Source of the DNA: Myrica gale
Taxonomy: Eukaryota > Streptophyta > Magnoliopsida > Fagales > Myricaceae
Length of the DNA: 64,000 nt
Assembly (NCBI GenBank): GCA_963930655.1
Contig: OZ005606.1
Coordinates: 12,481,501-12,545,500 of the forward strand
Direction of reading: 5' to 3'
Position numbers and translations under genes: made by a program
Part shown: positions 51,573 through 63,399 of the stretch, in pieces
Layout of the letters: every line of letters begins with the position of its first letter
Position numbering within the stretch: position 1 is the stretch's first letter
Notes under the pieces: generated by a model
The model's input: only the letters and a program-made list of their open reading frames with translations
What the model was told of the DNA's origin: nothing
Database searches by the model: none

Positions 51573-53462
51573 ATGAATACTTTGAAGCAGCTTGTGTGCA
51601 CCAAAGGTTGGTTTGGTGGTTCCGCCAAGTATTGTAGAGGTAATGGGAATACATCTTACAAGTCTGGGTGCCTCTGATTTCTAGAGCTTTAAACAATCTG
51701 GTTTCGAAATTGGTGAAGTCATTGTTGGTTACCAATGCCCCTAAACCACTTAATTGCAATTACCAAAAGTAGCTCTTAGGGATAACACTGGTATATAGGA
51801 CCTAACTTACTGTTTTTTGAGATACTTTTGTGTACAGAAAGAAGTTACATAAGCACCCTTCTTTTTTGGGTGAATTTATCTGAGCGACTTTATGTTTACT
51901 GTCATTTCACAGGAGTTACATAAGCCCCACTTTTTTTCTGGAGAATTTATCTGAGCCAGCTTCAATATACTTGTTTTCATCTTTTCAGCAGCACTGCATT
52001 CTTCCTACGTCCATTCATTCCCAGATGTTTCCGTGGAAGTTCATTCTCCAGAGCAGGAAGTAGTGATTGCTTTAGGAAGCAATGTTGGGGACAGACTACA
52101 AAATTTCAACAAAGCCTTGGTGTTGATGAACGAATCAGGCATAAATATCAGAAGACATGCTTGTTTGTATGAAACAGCTCCAGCCTATGTGACCAATCAG
52201 CCTCACTTTCTCAACTCTGCGGTTAGAGCTGTTACTAAACTAGGCCCGCATGAGTTATTAGGAGTGCTCAAGAAAATAGAAACAGACATGGGTCGTACAG
52301 ACGGTCTTAGGTATGGTCCAAGGCCAATTGACTTAGATATATTGTTCTATGGAAAGTTCAAGGTCCACTCTGTTATTCTAACTATACCCCATGAAAGAAT
52401 TTGGGAAAGACCATTCGTAATGGCCCCTCTAATAGATTTACTGGGATCAGTTGCTGATTGTGATACAGTCACTTGTTGGCATTCCTTTTCCCGGCATTCT
52501 GGTGGACTTTCTCAGTCATGGGAGAAAATGGGTGGTGAGTCCCTTATTGGAAAGGAGGGCATGAAAAGGTTTTACCCATAAAAAATGGTTTATGGGACTG
52601 GTCACAGAAAACCTCTGTCATGGGTATTCTTAATGTGACCCCAGATAGTTTTAGTGATGCAGGAAAGTTCCTCTCTGTTGAGTCTGCAGTTTCTCAGGCC
52701 CGCTTGATGATTTCTCAAGGGGCTGATATGATTGATATTGGTGGTCAGTCCACACGGCCAATGGCCTCTTGGATATCTGCTGAAGAAGAGTTAGACAGAT
52801 TGGTCCCTGTTTTAGAAGCTGTTGTAGGGATGCCTGAGGCAGAGGGAAAGCTCATATCAGTTGATACTTTCTATTCAGAAGTTGCTTCAGAAGCAGTCAG
52901 CAAAGGGGCTCATCTTGTAAATGATGTATCTGCTGGGCAGTTAGATCCTAACATGCTTAGGGTCGTTGCAGGTCTTCAGGTTCCATATGTTGCAATGCAC
53001 ATGAGGGGGGATCCATCTACAATGCAGAGTAGCGAAAACCTGCAATATGATGATGTTTGTAAGCAAATAGCTTCTGAGTTATACTTGAGGGTTAAGGATG
53101 CAGAGTTATCAGGTATCCCAGCTTGGAGGATAATTGTTGACCCTGGAATCGGATTCTCAAAGAGAAATGAACATAATTTGGACATCCTAATGGGATTACA
53201 AAACATTCGTGCCGAGATTGCAAGGAAAAGTTTGGCTGCCTGTCATGCTCCTTTACTGATTGGACCCTCCAGAAAGCGATTCTTAGGTGATATTTGCTCT
53301 AGAACTGCTGCTGATGAGAGAGATCCTGCCACTATTGCTTGTATCACAACCAGCGTTTTAGGTGGAGCAAACATTGTGAGAGTACATAATGTAAGAGATA
53401 ATCTAGATGCTGTGAAGGTCTGTGATGCAATGCTGAAACAGAGGAGATCGTGCGTCACTTAA
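51573..53462 (+). CDS. Bifunctional HPPK/DHPS folate synthesis enzyme, mitochondrial type, with a frame break
   Basis: Exon 1 is 51573-51639 and exon 2 is 51989-53462. The leader MNTLKQLVCTKGWFGGSAKY is basic and free of acids, a mitochondrial-type presequence. HPPK (pyrophosphorylates hydroxymethyl-dihydropterin): VVIALGSNVGDR, NQPHFLNSAV, RYGPRPIDLDILFYG. DHPS (joins it to p-aminobenzoate): MGILNVTPDSFSDAGKF, DMIDIGGQSTRP, DPGIGFSK, IGPSRKRFLGDI. The two domains are in different frames: the HPPK frame stops at 52579-52581, while the DHPS frame is open from about 52569. The linker expected from relatives (RVLPIKNGLWDWS) reads through in the second frame from the G pair at 52568-52569, so one base is missing there. 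All other features are intact. It could be a sequencing error or a recently inactivated gene. From memory the Arabidopsis relative in this position is At1g69190. Confidence 0.92.
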
Positions 53463-53689
53463 TGATTTAAGGAAATAGATTGTCATTTCTGTTTTCGTCT
53501 TTTTCTTTTATCTTTTCAAAGGAAATCTCTCTTGATTTTTTTTTATTATCTTTCCGCCAAGCTGTACTCGAACGTGATCAAATTTTCTGTCTTATTTTCA
53601 TTCATTGATAAGCTTTAGCGGGCTCAACTGTTTTCTCATTTCGTTGTCAATTGGCTCCAAGTTGAAGGTGCTACAGATGGACTAACAGC
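53463..53689. other. 3' UTR of HPPK/DHPS up to the hAT insertion
   Basis: Pyrimidine-rich 3' UTR-like sequence with no other feature; the hAT terminal repeat starts at 53690, only 228 bases past the stop codon. Confidence 0.6.
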
Positions 53690-55739
53690 TAGGGCTGTAC
53701 ATGTTGTGCCCACCCCGCCCCGCCCCGAACCCAACTGAATAGGATTGGCCTATATGCGGGTCCGGGCGGGGGCAAGCTCAGAATATTGGAGCCCGCCTAT
53801 ATTCGGTCGGGCCTCGGTTTCACTTCAGCCCGACCCACCCGCCCGTTTTGGAGGAGAACCCTAAGCATTAGTCCTTCTCCTTCTCCTCGAACTTCAACAC
53901 GACAGTTTGCCTCCTTCGCCGGCAGCCCGATTGTTGAATCTCTCTCTCTCTCTCTTCCTCTTCTCTTCCCGACTGTTCCTCTCTCGAATCTCGATTCCTT
54001 ATAAATGTTATCAGTTTGAAGTTTGATTTTCCTCAAGGTAGTTGATGTTCCTTCGGTCGAAAAGCTTCAACGGAAAGGGCGCTTACTCAGAGCATGATGA
54101 TGTTCCACAGGTACTTCGTTTGTCTTACTCAGAGTTGAGTTGTTTTACTTGTCTTTTTCTTCTGCAATTTAATACAACGTTTCCTACCACTGTTTGGCTA
54201 TTTCAACCTCAATTTGCATATACGTTAAAGTGGGTATATTATGTATGCATGTGGTGCGCGATTTCCATCTGATACCCCAAAAAAAATGGAGGGAAAGCAG
54301 ATTTCTCTCTGTAATTTTTATTTTTTCTGTTGGGTGGAGTGAGTGTGGAACATAGAGGAGCACCTTTTGATCTTGAATGTGGCAGAATTTAGCATGTACT
54401 TTTTTCTGCATTCTCTGTTAGCATATTGAACAAAATGATATGCTGTCATACCTGATCTTGATTTTGTGCATTTAATTATTGACGGGTTTGGAGTAAAGCA
54501 GGGCTTATGATTAAGCGAATCAATTATGATGCACTGATGTTTATTTTGTGTATCAGGATTATGTAGGTAATTATGAGTGAGTTCTAGTTTGCCTTTTTGG
54601 TTAGTGTGTGCTGTGTGATTTCCTAGTAGAATATAATAGCCTCTGCCCCACTCTTCTGCACAAAATTATGTGCTTAGTGATTAGAAGTCAATAAAGATGA
54701 CACTCTGCTAAACATCAGAGGCAGAATGATGATGAGGTTCTCTTTAACATTTGGCTTTGCCTAGAAGCTTAAGCTACTAGAAACCATAAAATAAGTTACA
54801 AAACAGAAGGTGTTGTGGGCTAAGGAGAAGAAGTGTGGCATTAAAGTACCAGTGTCATAAAGACCAGAGAGATCAAGGAGGGAAAAAAATGGCTTTGCTG
54901 CCATGTTGAGTGGCTTATACCATGTGTTTTTCTTAATTTAGAACTTTAAAAAGGAAAAAAAATTGAAATTCATGCTTCACTTTTTTGTCTCATTTGCTTA
55001 AGGTTCTGCTGTTCTACACAGATACTTTTAGACTTTATTACCTTTGAGAAGTGCATTTCTGATTCCAATACATTCATCTATATGCTTACCAGCTAGGTGC
55101 TTGTGCATTACAATACTAGCATTCTTGTTGGCAAAGAAGAAGCCAATTTAACTGAAGAAGGAGTGTAGGTATGTTGTTACCGACTTTGATATTCAGAATT
55201 GCCTTGATGGAATATTAAAATGATAGAATATTGACGTTTCAAGTGATTCAGTCATTGAGATTTCTTGCAGCCTTGAATAATGTTTTCCAATTTGACTTAA
55301 GTTGGTTGTATTTGTTGTTTTTTTTTTGCAGGTTTATTTTGAATCTTGAATTTTGCTTGGTGGTGGTGCAGCTTGGGTTCAGTCAGGTAATTTGTATCCT
55401 AAAACCCTATTAGAAATTTAGAAAAGGATCCGGTGGAGATTAGAGGTCAGGGCATATGTTGGTTGATGTTGTAAGGTGGTTTTTGATAATTTGTTAGAGA
55501 TTGGAGGTCAGGGCTTATATTGTATATGTTGGTTTTTAACAAATTATTGGTTCTATTGGGTGATGAAGTGATCTTTGTTTATGTTGGTCATTGTTAGTTT
55601 GTTAGTCCTCTTCACTGAGGGATCTCTCATCCTCTTCTTTATCAGCTTTGATTATTAGGGCTTCTATATAGTAACTAATTATTATGTTTGTGGCTTGTTT
55701 GTTTGTTTTAGATGTATACTAATGATTCTCCAGCAAATC

Positions 55740-57330
55740 AATCCATCTCATCCATTATATCAACGATGAGACCATAGATGTAGATGAGGGGCCTTCGGCC
55801 TCGGGTAATTCTTTTCGCAAACGTAAGGGGAATAAGGAGGGGTCAGTAGTTTGGGATCATTTCACAAAAGTAGATGATTATGATCCAAGTAACCCCATTA
55901 CTAAATGTAACTATTATAGCAAGTAGTATCATTGTCACTCTAAACAGCATGGGACATCTACTATGTTGAACCATGTGTTACATACATGTCCCAAGTACCC
56001 GTTTAGCAATGAACCAATAGACAAGTATCAATCCGAATGGGTTGGAGATCATGATATTGCCAATCTAAGGGTTCATATATATAATCCTAAAAATATACGG
56101 TTGGCAATTGTAGAAATGATTTTATGCGATGAAATGTCGTTTAGGGTTGTGGAAGGTCAAGGCTTCATAAAAGTGTGTAGGGCTTTTGAACCACGGTTTT
56201 AAGTCCCTTCTCGTGTCACTGTAGCAAGAGATTGTATGAAATTTTATATGTGAGAGAGAGAGTTGAAGAAGGCATTCAAGTCTACTTGTCAACTTGTTTG
56301 TTTGACTACTGATATATGGACCTCCGTGCAAAATCTCAACTACATGTGTCTCACGACGCACTTTATTGATAGTGGTTGGAAACTTCATAAAATGATCATT
56401 AACTTTTGTTTGATTCCTAATCACAAAGGTGACACCATTGGAAACCATGTAGAATCTTGTTTGTTGGATTAGAGAATTAGTGGTATTTTTACTGTGATGG
56501 TTGATAATGCTTCTTTAAATGACGTTGCAATTGAATTTTTGAAGAAAAATTTAACAGGACATGATGACCAATATATTCGTCATTTTAGTGACAGGGCACA
56601 TATAGGACCACCGGGATATGAGGATTGGGATACAGTTACTGTGTTTGTGAAGTTTCTAAAGGTGTTTTTTGATGCTGCAGTAAAGGTTGTTAATTTTTTG
56701 TATGTCACATCAAATACTTGTTACAGTGATTTGTGGCATTCAATCAAACTTGATGAAGATGAGTCAGTCTAATAATGTTCTTGTCAGTGTTATGGTGACA
56801 TGCATTACGTTAAAGTGACAAGTATTGGGGGAAGATTGAAAAAAAAATAACTTTTTGATCTTTGTTGCATCAGTTCTTGATCTCAGGTGCAAATTGAAAG
56901 TTTTGCATTGGTGGTTTAACAAAATGTACGATGATTCTCAAGCATTCGTAATAATTGAGAGCACCAAAAGTTTATTGTATATGTTGTTTGTTGAATATAA
57001 TGATCTATATGCGACTTCAAGTATGGTTGCTTCATTTAATCAAACTTCCTGTGTGAATATTGAAACTTCCACATCTGACTTCGATAATAATAATCTTGAT
57101 GTGACATTTTTTTAGGAGTATGAGCAAAATGCACACGAACGTGTTGTTGACAATAAGTAAGAAGTGGATCAGTATTTGTCAGATATGTGTAAATCTAGAA
57201 CTCAAGATTATGACATCTTGACTTGGTGGAAGATAAATGAATCCAAGTATCATATTCTTGCGAGGGTTGCACTGGATGTGTTGGCCATTTACAGTAGTAT
57301 TCGTAGCAAGAGCTAAAGCAAAAATCAAAA
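55740..57330 (+). pseudogene. hAT transposase remnant, left arm
   Basis: In order on the + strand: a BED finger region (55800-56000; KRKGNKEGSVVWDHFTKVDD, then CNYYSK and MLNHVLHTCPKY), the N-terminal part of the catalytic region (55963-56470; WVGDHDIANLRVHIYN, LTTDIWTSVQNLNYMCLTTH), and a core part (56560-56760; GPPGYEDWDTVTVFVKFLK). About 220-270 bp of the core present in the right arm (RCCAHILNLI ... EKIECKKLV) is deleted near 56560. Stops and frameshifts occur, including a stop within the finger, and the copy ends at about 57330 before the dimerisation domain. The second finger Cys is Tyr (CNYY). It is non-functional. Confidence 0.82.
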
Positions 57331-57344
57331 CCATGTCATTTCCA

Positions 57345-59640
57345 TTGTCCATAAATTCTCAAGATATTAAAATGTTATAAAGTCATACCTTACAACCATA
57401 ATCCAATATTAGCAACAATCATTTCTACTAATTATCATTTATCTTCTTCATTAACGTAAATGAGAGTTGAGTTTTCATCTAACTCTTGAAAATGTAAATA
57501 AATAATGAAAATGGAAACACATCAGAAAATTAGAAATTAATTTAACATCAATATTATTCAAATGCAATAAAATCACATAGTTATCTGGCTCAACTTCAAA
57601 GCTCTCAACATTATCTAATGTCTCGTGACGATCAATTTAAATTAGATCAAATCTCAACCAATTTTGTGCACAAACAAGAGCCTCAACTGTGCTCGGCACC
57701 AACGATCTTCGAAATGGATCAAGCACTCTACCCAGTGCTAAAGGCCGACTCAGAGGAAACTGTCGAAACCGGAATGGCCACACATCCCGTGTAACCCTTG
57801 CAAGAATATGATACTCGGATTCATCTATCTTTCACCAAGTCACGAAGTCAAAATCTTGAGTTCTAGATTCACATATCTGACAAATACTTATCTACTTTTG
57901 ACTTATTGTCAACAATACGTTCGTCTTCATTTTGCTCATACTCCTCAAAAAATGTCACATCAAGATTATCATTATCGAAGTCAGATATGAAAGTTTCAAT
58001 ATTCATACGGGGAGTTTGATTACGTGAAGCAATTGTACTTGAAGTCCCATATAGATCATTATATTCAACATATACAACAAACTTTTGATGCTCTCAATCA
58101 TTACGGATGCTTGAGAATCATGGTACATTTTGTTAAACAACCAATGCAAAACTTTTAATTTGTACCTAGGATCAAGAATTAATGCAACAAAGATGAAAAA
58201 AAGTTAAGGTTTTCAATGTCCCCTCAATACTTATCAAACTTTAACTTCATGTTTGTCGCCATAACACTGACAAGAACATTATTAGACTTGCTTATTTTCA
58301 TCAAGTTTGATTAAACGCCACAAATCTGACTGTAACAGATATTTGATGTGACATAAAAAAAAAACCAGAAACCTTCACAGTAGCATCAAAAAACATCTTT
58401 ATAAAATTCACAAACACCTAAACTTTGTCCTAATCCTCATATCCTGGTGGTCTCATATGTGCCCTGTCACTAAAATGACGAATATATTGGCCATCATCTT
58501 CCGCCAAATGCATAAAGGTTTTTTGAAACTTTTCAGCGGACTCTAATATAAGGTAGGGTGAGTTCCCTAGTTGAAACATCAAGGCAAACCAACTTCTTGC
58601 ACTCAATCTTCTCCTTCTCAACACATTTCTTAAATTTTGTCATTCTTGTTGGAGAGGACCTCACACATCGCACTGCATTTCGAACCTTCACAATTGAATC
58701 ATCACAATCTTTCAAACCTTCATTCATAATCAAATTCAATATATGTGCACAACACCTTGTATGGAGATACTTACCATCCAATACATGTCCTACAAATCTT
58801 TCTTCAAAAATTCAATTGCAACATCATTTGAAGAAGCATGTCGTCACAGTAAAAATACCACTAATTCTCCAATCCAACAAACAAGATTCCTAATGTTTTC
58901 TAATGGTGTCACCTTTGTGATTAGGAATCAAACAAAAGTTAATGATCATTTTATGAAGATTCCAACCAATATCAATAAAGTGCGTCGTGAGACACATGTA
59001 GTTGAGATTTTGCACGGAGGTCTATGTATCAGTGGTCAAACAAACACGTTGACAAATATACTTGAATACCTTCTTCTACTGTTCTTTCTCTCTCATATAA
59101 AGTTTCATACAATCTCTTGCTACGGTGACACGAGAAGGGACTTGAAACCTTGGTTCAAAAGTCATACACACTTTTATGAAGCCTTGACCTTCCATAGCTT
59201 TAAACGACATTTTATCACATATAATTATTTTTGCAACTGTCAACCGTATATTTTCAGGGTTATATTTATGAACCCTTAGATGACAATATTATGATCTTCA
59301 ACCCCTTCGGATTGATATTGGTTCATTGCTAAATGGATACTTGGGACATGTATGTAACACATGGATCAACATAGTAGATGTCTCGTGCCCTTTAGAGTGA
59401 CAATGATACTGCTTACTACAATAGTTACATTTAGCAATGGGGTCACTTGGATCACAACCATCTACTTTTGTGAAATGATCTCAAACTATTGACCCTTCCT
59501 TATTCCCCTTACGTTTGCATGAATAATTACCCAAGGCCCAAGTCCCATCATCTACATCTATGGTCTCATCGTCAATATTAATGTTTGGGATGAATTAATT
59601 TGCTTCATAATCATTATTATCCATCTAAAATAAGTCACAA
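57345..59640 (-). pseudogene. hAT transposase remnant, right arm (longer copy)
   Basis: The - strand repeats the left-arm transposase and adds two parts missing there. One is the RNase-H-like core segment LHTRCCAHILNLIMNEGLKD with RNAVRCVRSSPTRMTKFKKC (58781-58533). The other is the C-terminal hAT dimerisation segment at about 57780-57640, with residues PVSTVSSESAFST, RVLDPFRRSLV and VEALVCAQNWL in two frames. The latter is the family hallmark. Frames are broken in many places. Transcription would run toward the left copy, so the two genes converge. Confidence 0.82.
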
Positions 59641-61528
59641 ACATAGTAATTAGTTATTATATAGAAGCCTTAATAATCAAAGCTGATAAAGGAAAGGATC
59701 GAGAGATCCCTCAATGAAGAGGACCAACGGAAACAAAGATCACTTCATCACCCAACAAAACCAACTTGTCAAAAACCAACATAAGGCTTGACTTCCAATC
59801 TCCAACAAATTGTCAAAAACCACCTTACAACATATGCCCTGACCTCCACTGGATCCTTTTCTAAATTTCTAATAGGGTTTTAGAATACAAATTATCAGAA
59901 TAAGCCCAAACTGCACCACCACCAAGCAAAATTCAAGTTTTAAAATTAACCTGGAAAAAAAAAACAAATACAACCAACTTAAGTCAAATTGGAAAACATT
60001 ATTCAAGGCTGCAAGAAATCTCAATGACTGAATCATTTGAAACGTCAATATTCTGTCATTTTAATATTCCATCAAGGCATTTCTGAATATCTGAGTTAAA
60101 TTGGCTTCTTCTTTGCCAACAAGAATTATAGTATTGTCTTTTAAGGTGCCAGTTCAATTCACAAGCACCTAGCTGGTAAGCATATAGATGAATGTATTGG
60201 AATCAGTAATACACTTCTCAAAGGCATTGAAGTTTAAAAGTATGTGTATCACAATAAAACCTTAAGCAAATGAGAAGACAGAAAAGAGAAGCATGAATTA
60301 CAATTTTTTTCCCTTTTTATGTTCTAAATTGAGAAAATCACATGGTAAGCCGCTCAACATGGCAACAAAGCCATAGTTTCCCTCGATCTCTCTCGTCTTT
60401 ATGGCAGTACTTTAATGCCACTCTTCTTCTCCTGAGCCCATAGCACCTTCTATTTTGTAACTTCTTTTATGGTATCTAGTAGCTTAAGCTTATGGGTAAA
60501 GCCAAATGCTTAAGAGAACCTCATCATCATTCTGCCTCTGATGTTTAGCAGTGTGTCATTTTCATTGACTTCTAATCACTAAGCACATAATTTTGTGCAG
60601 AAGAGTGAGGCTATTATGTTCTACTAGGAAATCACACAGCACACACTAACCAAAAAGGCAAACTAGAACTCACTCATAATTAGCTACATAATCCTGATAG
60701 ACAAAATAAACATCAGTGCATCAGACTTGATTCGCTTAATCATAAGCCCTGCTTTACTCCAAACCCGTCAATAATTAAATGCACAAAATCAAGATCAGGT
60801 ATAACAGTCTATCATTTTGTTCAATATGCTAACAGAGAATGCCACATTCAGGATCAAAAGGTGCTCCTCTATGTTCCACACCCACTCCACCCAACAGAAA
60901 AAATAAAAATTACAGAGAAATCTGCTTTCCCTCCACCATTTTTTTTGGGTATCAGATGGAAATGGCGCACCGCATGCATACATATAATATACCCACTTTA
61001 ACGTATATGCAAATTGAGGTTGAAATAGCCAAACAGTGGTAGGAAACGTTGTATTAAATTGCAGAAGAAAAAGACAAGACAATTCAACTCTGAGTAAGAC
61101 AAACGAAGTGCTTGTGGAACATCATCATGCTCTGAGTAAGCGCCCTTGCCGTTGAAGCTTTCGACCGAAGGAACATCAACTACGTTTAGGAAAATTGAAC
61201 TTCAAACTGATAACATCTGTAGTTCAACGTTTATAAGGAATCGAGATTCGAGAGAGAGGAACAATCGGGAAGAGAAGAGGAAGAGAGAGAGACTCAACAA
61301 TCGGGCTACCGGCGAAGGATGCGAACTGTTGTGTTGAAACTCGAGGAGAAGGACTAATGCTTAGGGTTCTCCTCCAAAACGGGCGGGGCGGGTCGGGCTG
61401 AAGTGAAATCGAGGCCCAACCGAATATAGGCGGGTTCCAATATTCTGAGCCCGCCCCTGCCCGAACCCGTGTATAGGCTGCCCCTATTCGGTTGGTTTCC
61501 CCGGGGGGGCACAACATGTACAGTCGTA

Positions 61529-62118
61529 GTGGGTATTCTTATTAAGGTTCAAAGCCCCAAAGGAACATATGCTACGACATGAAACGAGATATCAACCAAA
61601 TAGGAATTGAATGCAGAAGGAAGTTTAGCGTAGTTCAAAGTACTTGGTAGAGTTAAGGCTACCTATATGTAACATCCTGGCAGAGGCAGCATGGATCGAT
61701 GCTGCGTAACCTTAGGAGCTATGATGTCACTTAAATCCTTGCCGCTGCTTACAATTTTGAGAAGTAAATTACAGCTTAGAGGTTAACTAACTTTGTCCAA
61801 TCTGAGTGACGAGCAGAATTCAAATTGGAATTTATCAGAGGTTCCTTATTTTGTATTTTTTTTTCTTTTTTTTTCTGTCATTCGCAACCTGGTACCCAGC
61901 AACGCTGCTCTGCTCTCATCTTTTTAGTATTGAATTTGACAATTAGCCACGTCAAGACCCAATGTAAAACTGAGAAAGACAAGTCATTTAGCCAAGACAG
62001 AACATAAAAATTAAGGAAATTTTATACTTACTCCTTGGCTTTTACACGTTTTCAAAAAAGTTTTTGAATTTTTAGAAAAAAAAATAAAAAATACACTTTT
62101 CACCCACGCACTACCACT
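61529..62118. other. Unassigned repeat-rich intergenic DNA
   Basis: AT-rich sequence past the palindrome. I see no gene, only T-runs (61858-61877). Confidence 0.4.
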
Positions 62119-62438
62119 AGTTTTGCATTTTGCAATATAAAACACTACATTTGAGATATTGCACCAAAAAACTATCAATCTCAAACACATTGCACCATTC
62201 GACTATTTTTCTGTTCAATTGGACGAAATCGATTTTTTAAATGAAATGACAATTATGCCCTCACAAAAGTCAAATAGTCGGTTACATTGTATAGCATGAT
62301 GGTCATTTCATTAAGAAAATGTCAATTTCGTCCAATTTAATGAAAAAAAAAAAGAGAGGGGTGCAATGTGTTATAAATGAATAGTTTGTGGGTACAATAT
62401 CTCAAATATACTAGTTTAAGGTGCAAAGCACAAAATAC
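62119..62438. mobile_element. Foldback MITE with about 140-bp inverted arms
   Basis: The left half (GTTTTGCATTTTGCA, TTTGAGATATTGCACC, AACACATTGCACC, AATTGGACGAAAT) recurs inverted in the right half (GGTACAATATCTCAAAT, GGTGCAATGTGTT, ATTTCGTCCAATT). Arm identity is about 80%, so it is older than the hairpin at 31321. A Mutator-like origin is likely but no target duplication was found. Confidence 0.7.
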
Positions 62439-63399
62439 GTGATAATATATTTTCTCTAAAAAATATTCATTAATCTTTCAGATATAATAAAAACAGATAT
62501 TTCTACAAGCCACGTCATCAATCCCACCTCAAGGTGTCAACTCCTATAGCGATAGGAGTCCACCCAAATCACTAAGTTTAAAAAAAAATCAGCTTCCCGA
62601 AGTTGACTCAGTTAGACAATTGGAATTTAAACGTCAAGAGTCTGGCTCAATTCATTCGTAGAAAATTCAAAATTTATTCTTTTCGGGGCTTCATGGAGTG
62701 GACTCATTCCTTACGAAATTTTTAGAAATGTTTTATTTGAATTTGCAAGAGTCTTTGACATTGGTGTGGGTAGTGTACGTCAAAGAAGTATTGAGAAGAG
62801 TCACGACTAGAAAAACTCTCTCTCGTGTAACCCATGCCCTCCAACCAATTGTGTGGTTCATGAGGGCGTGCTCTCTCATTTCTCCTCAAGGCTTGAGGGC
62901 TTTCTCCTCCAACCCTTCTTTCCTTATTTCTTTCTCTATTTTGTTCCTCGTTATTCAACTAAATTGCCGCAATCTTCTATGAAAGTGCAGGACCAGTGTG
63001 GGTCAAAGGTTGCTTTCAGGATGGTGGAAAATCCAGCCCAACTGGTTGAGGATTTATAGGGTGAAGTGTTGTAACAGGAGTCTTGCATCCTAGGAACTCA
63101 ATTTACGGGGTTGCTGATTCCAAAGATAATGTCGAGCAAAACTACAGTCGCTCTTGGAATTAGTAACAAGTCTTTGCATGAATTCAGTCCCATGGTCATG
63201 TAGTAGATATCTCTTAAACCAATAAGGATGTGGAAGGAAAAGGAAAAGGACAATGTACCGATGTAGAGGAGAAATTAGGAGAGTGGAGGAGTTGTCGTTA
63301 GGTCCTAATAATCATGCCAATAGTTTACTGCCTATCCAGATAATTCATGAGCAAGTGATCTTATGAATCCAGTCTTAGAAACATTATATGCACAACGAT
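62439..63399. other. Unassigned intergenic DNA
   Basis: A + strand frame at 62698-62982 and neighbours have no recognised family or exon structure. I see nothing else supportable here. Confidence 0.4.

Larger units (their letters stand above)
53690..61528. mobile_element. Giant inverted duplication (palindrome) of a hAT transposon
   Basis: The left end TAGGGCTGTACATGTTGTG (53690) and right end CACAACATGTACAGTCGTA (61528) are both the 5' terminal repeat of one hAT family. From each end inward the sequences match as inverted repeats through the GC-rich subterminal zone, the 5' leader, the BED-finger exon and the transposase core, with arms of about 3.6 kb (53690-57285) and 3.76 kb (57770-61528), roughly 85-92% identical by eye. 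The spacer 57286-57769 belongs to the 3' part of the right copy. Neither copy has a recognisable 3' terminal repeat, and the 8 bases outside each end (CTAACAGC, GTGGGTAT) do not match. Both transposase copies are broken. Confidence 0.88.

Noticed and set aside
54042-54411. Short frames in the left arm of the palindrome, mirrored at 60795-61082
   Set aside because: They fall in the hAT 5' leader and are shared only because the arms are copies; no transposase motif.
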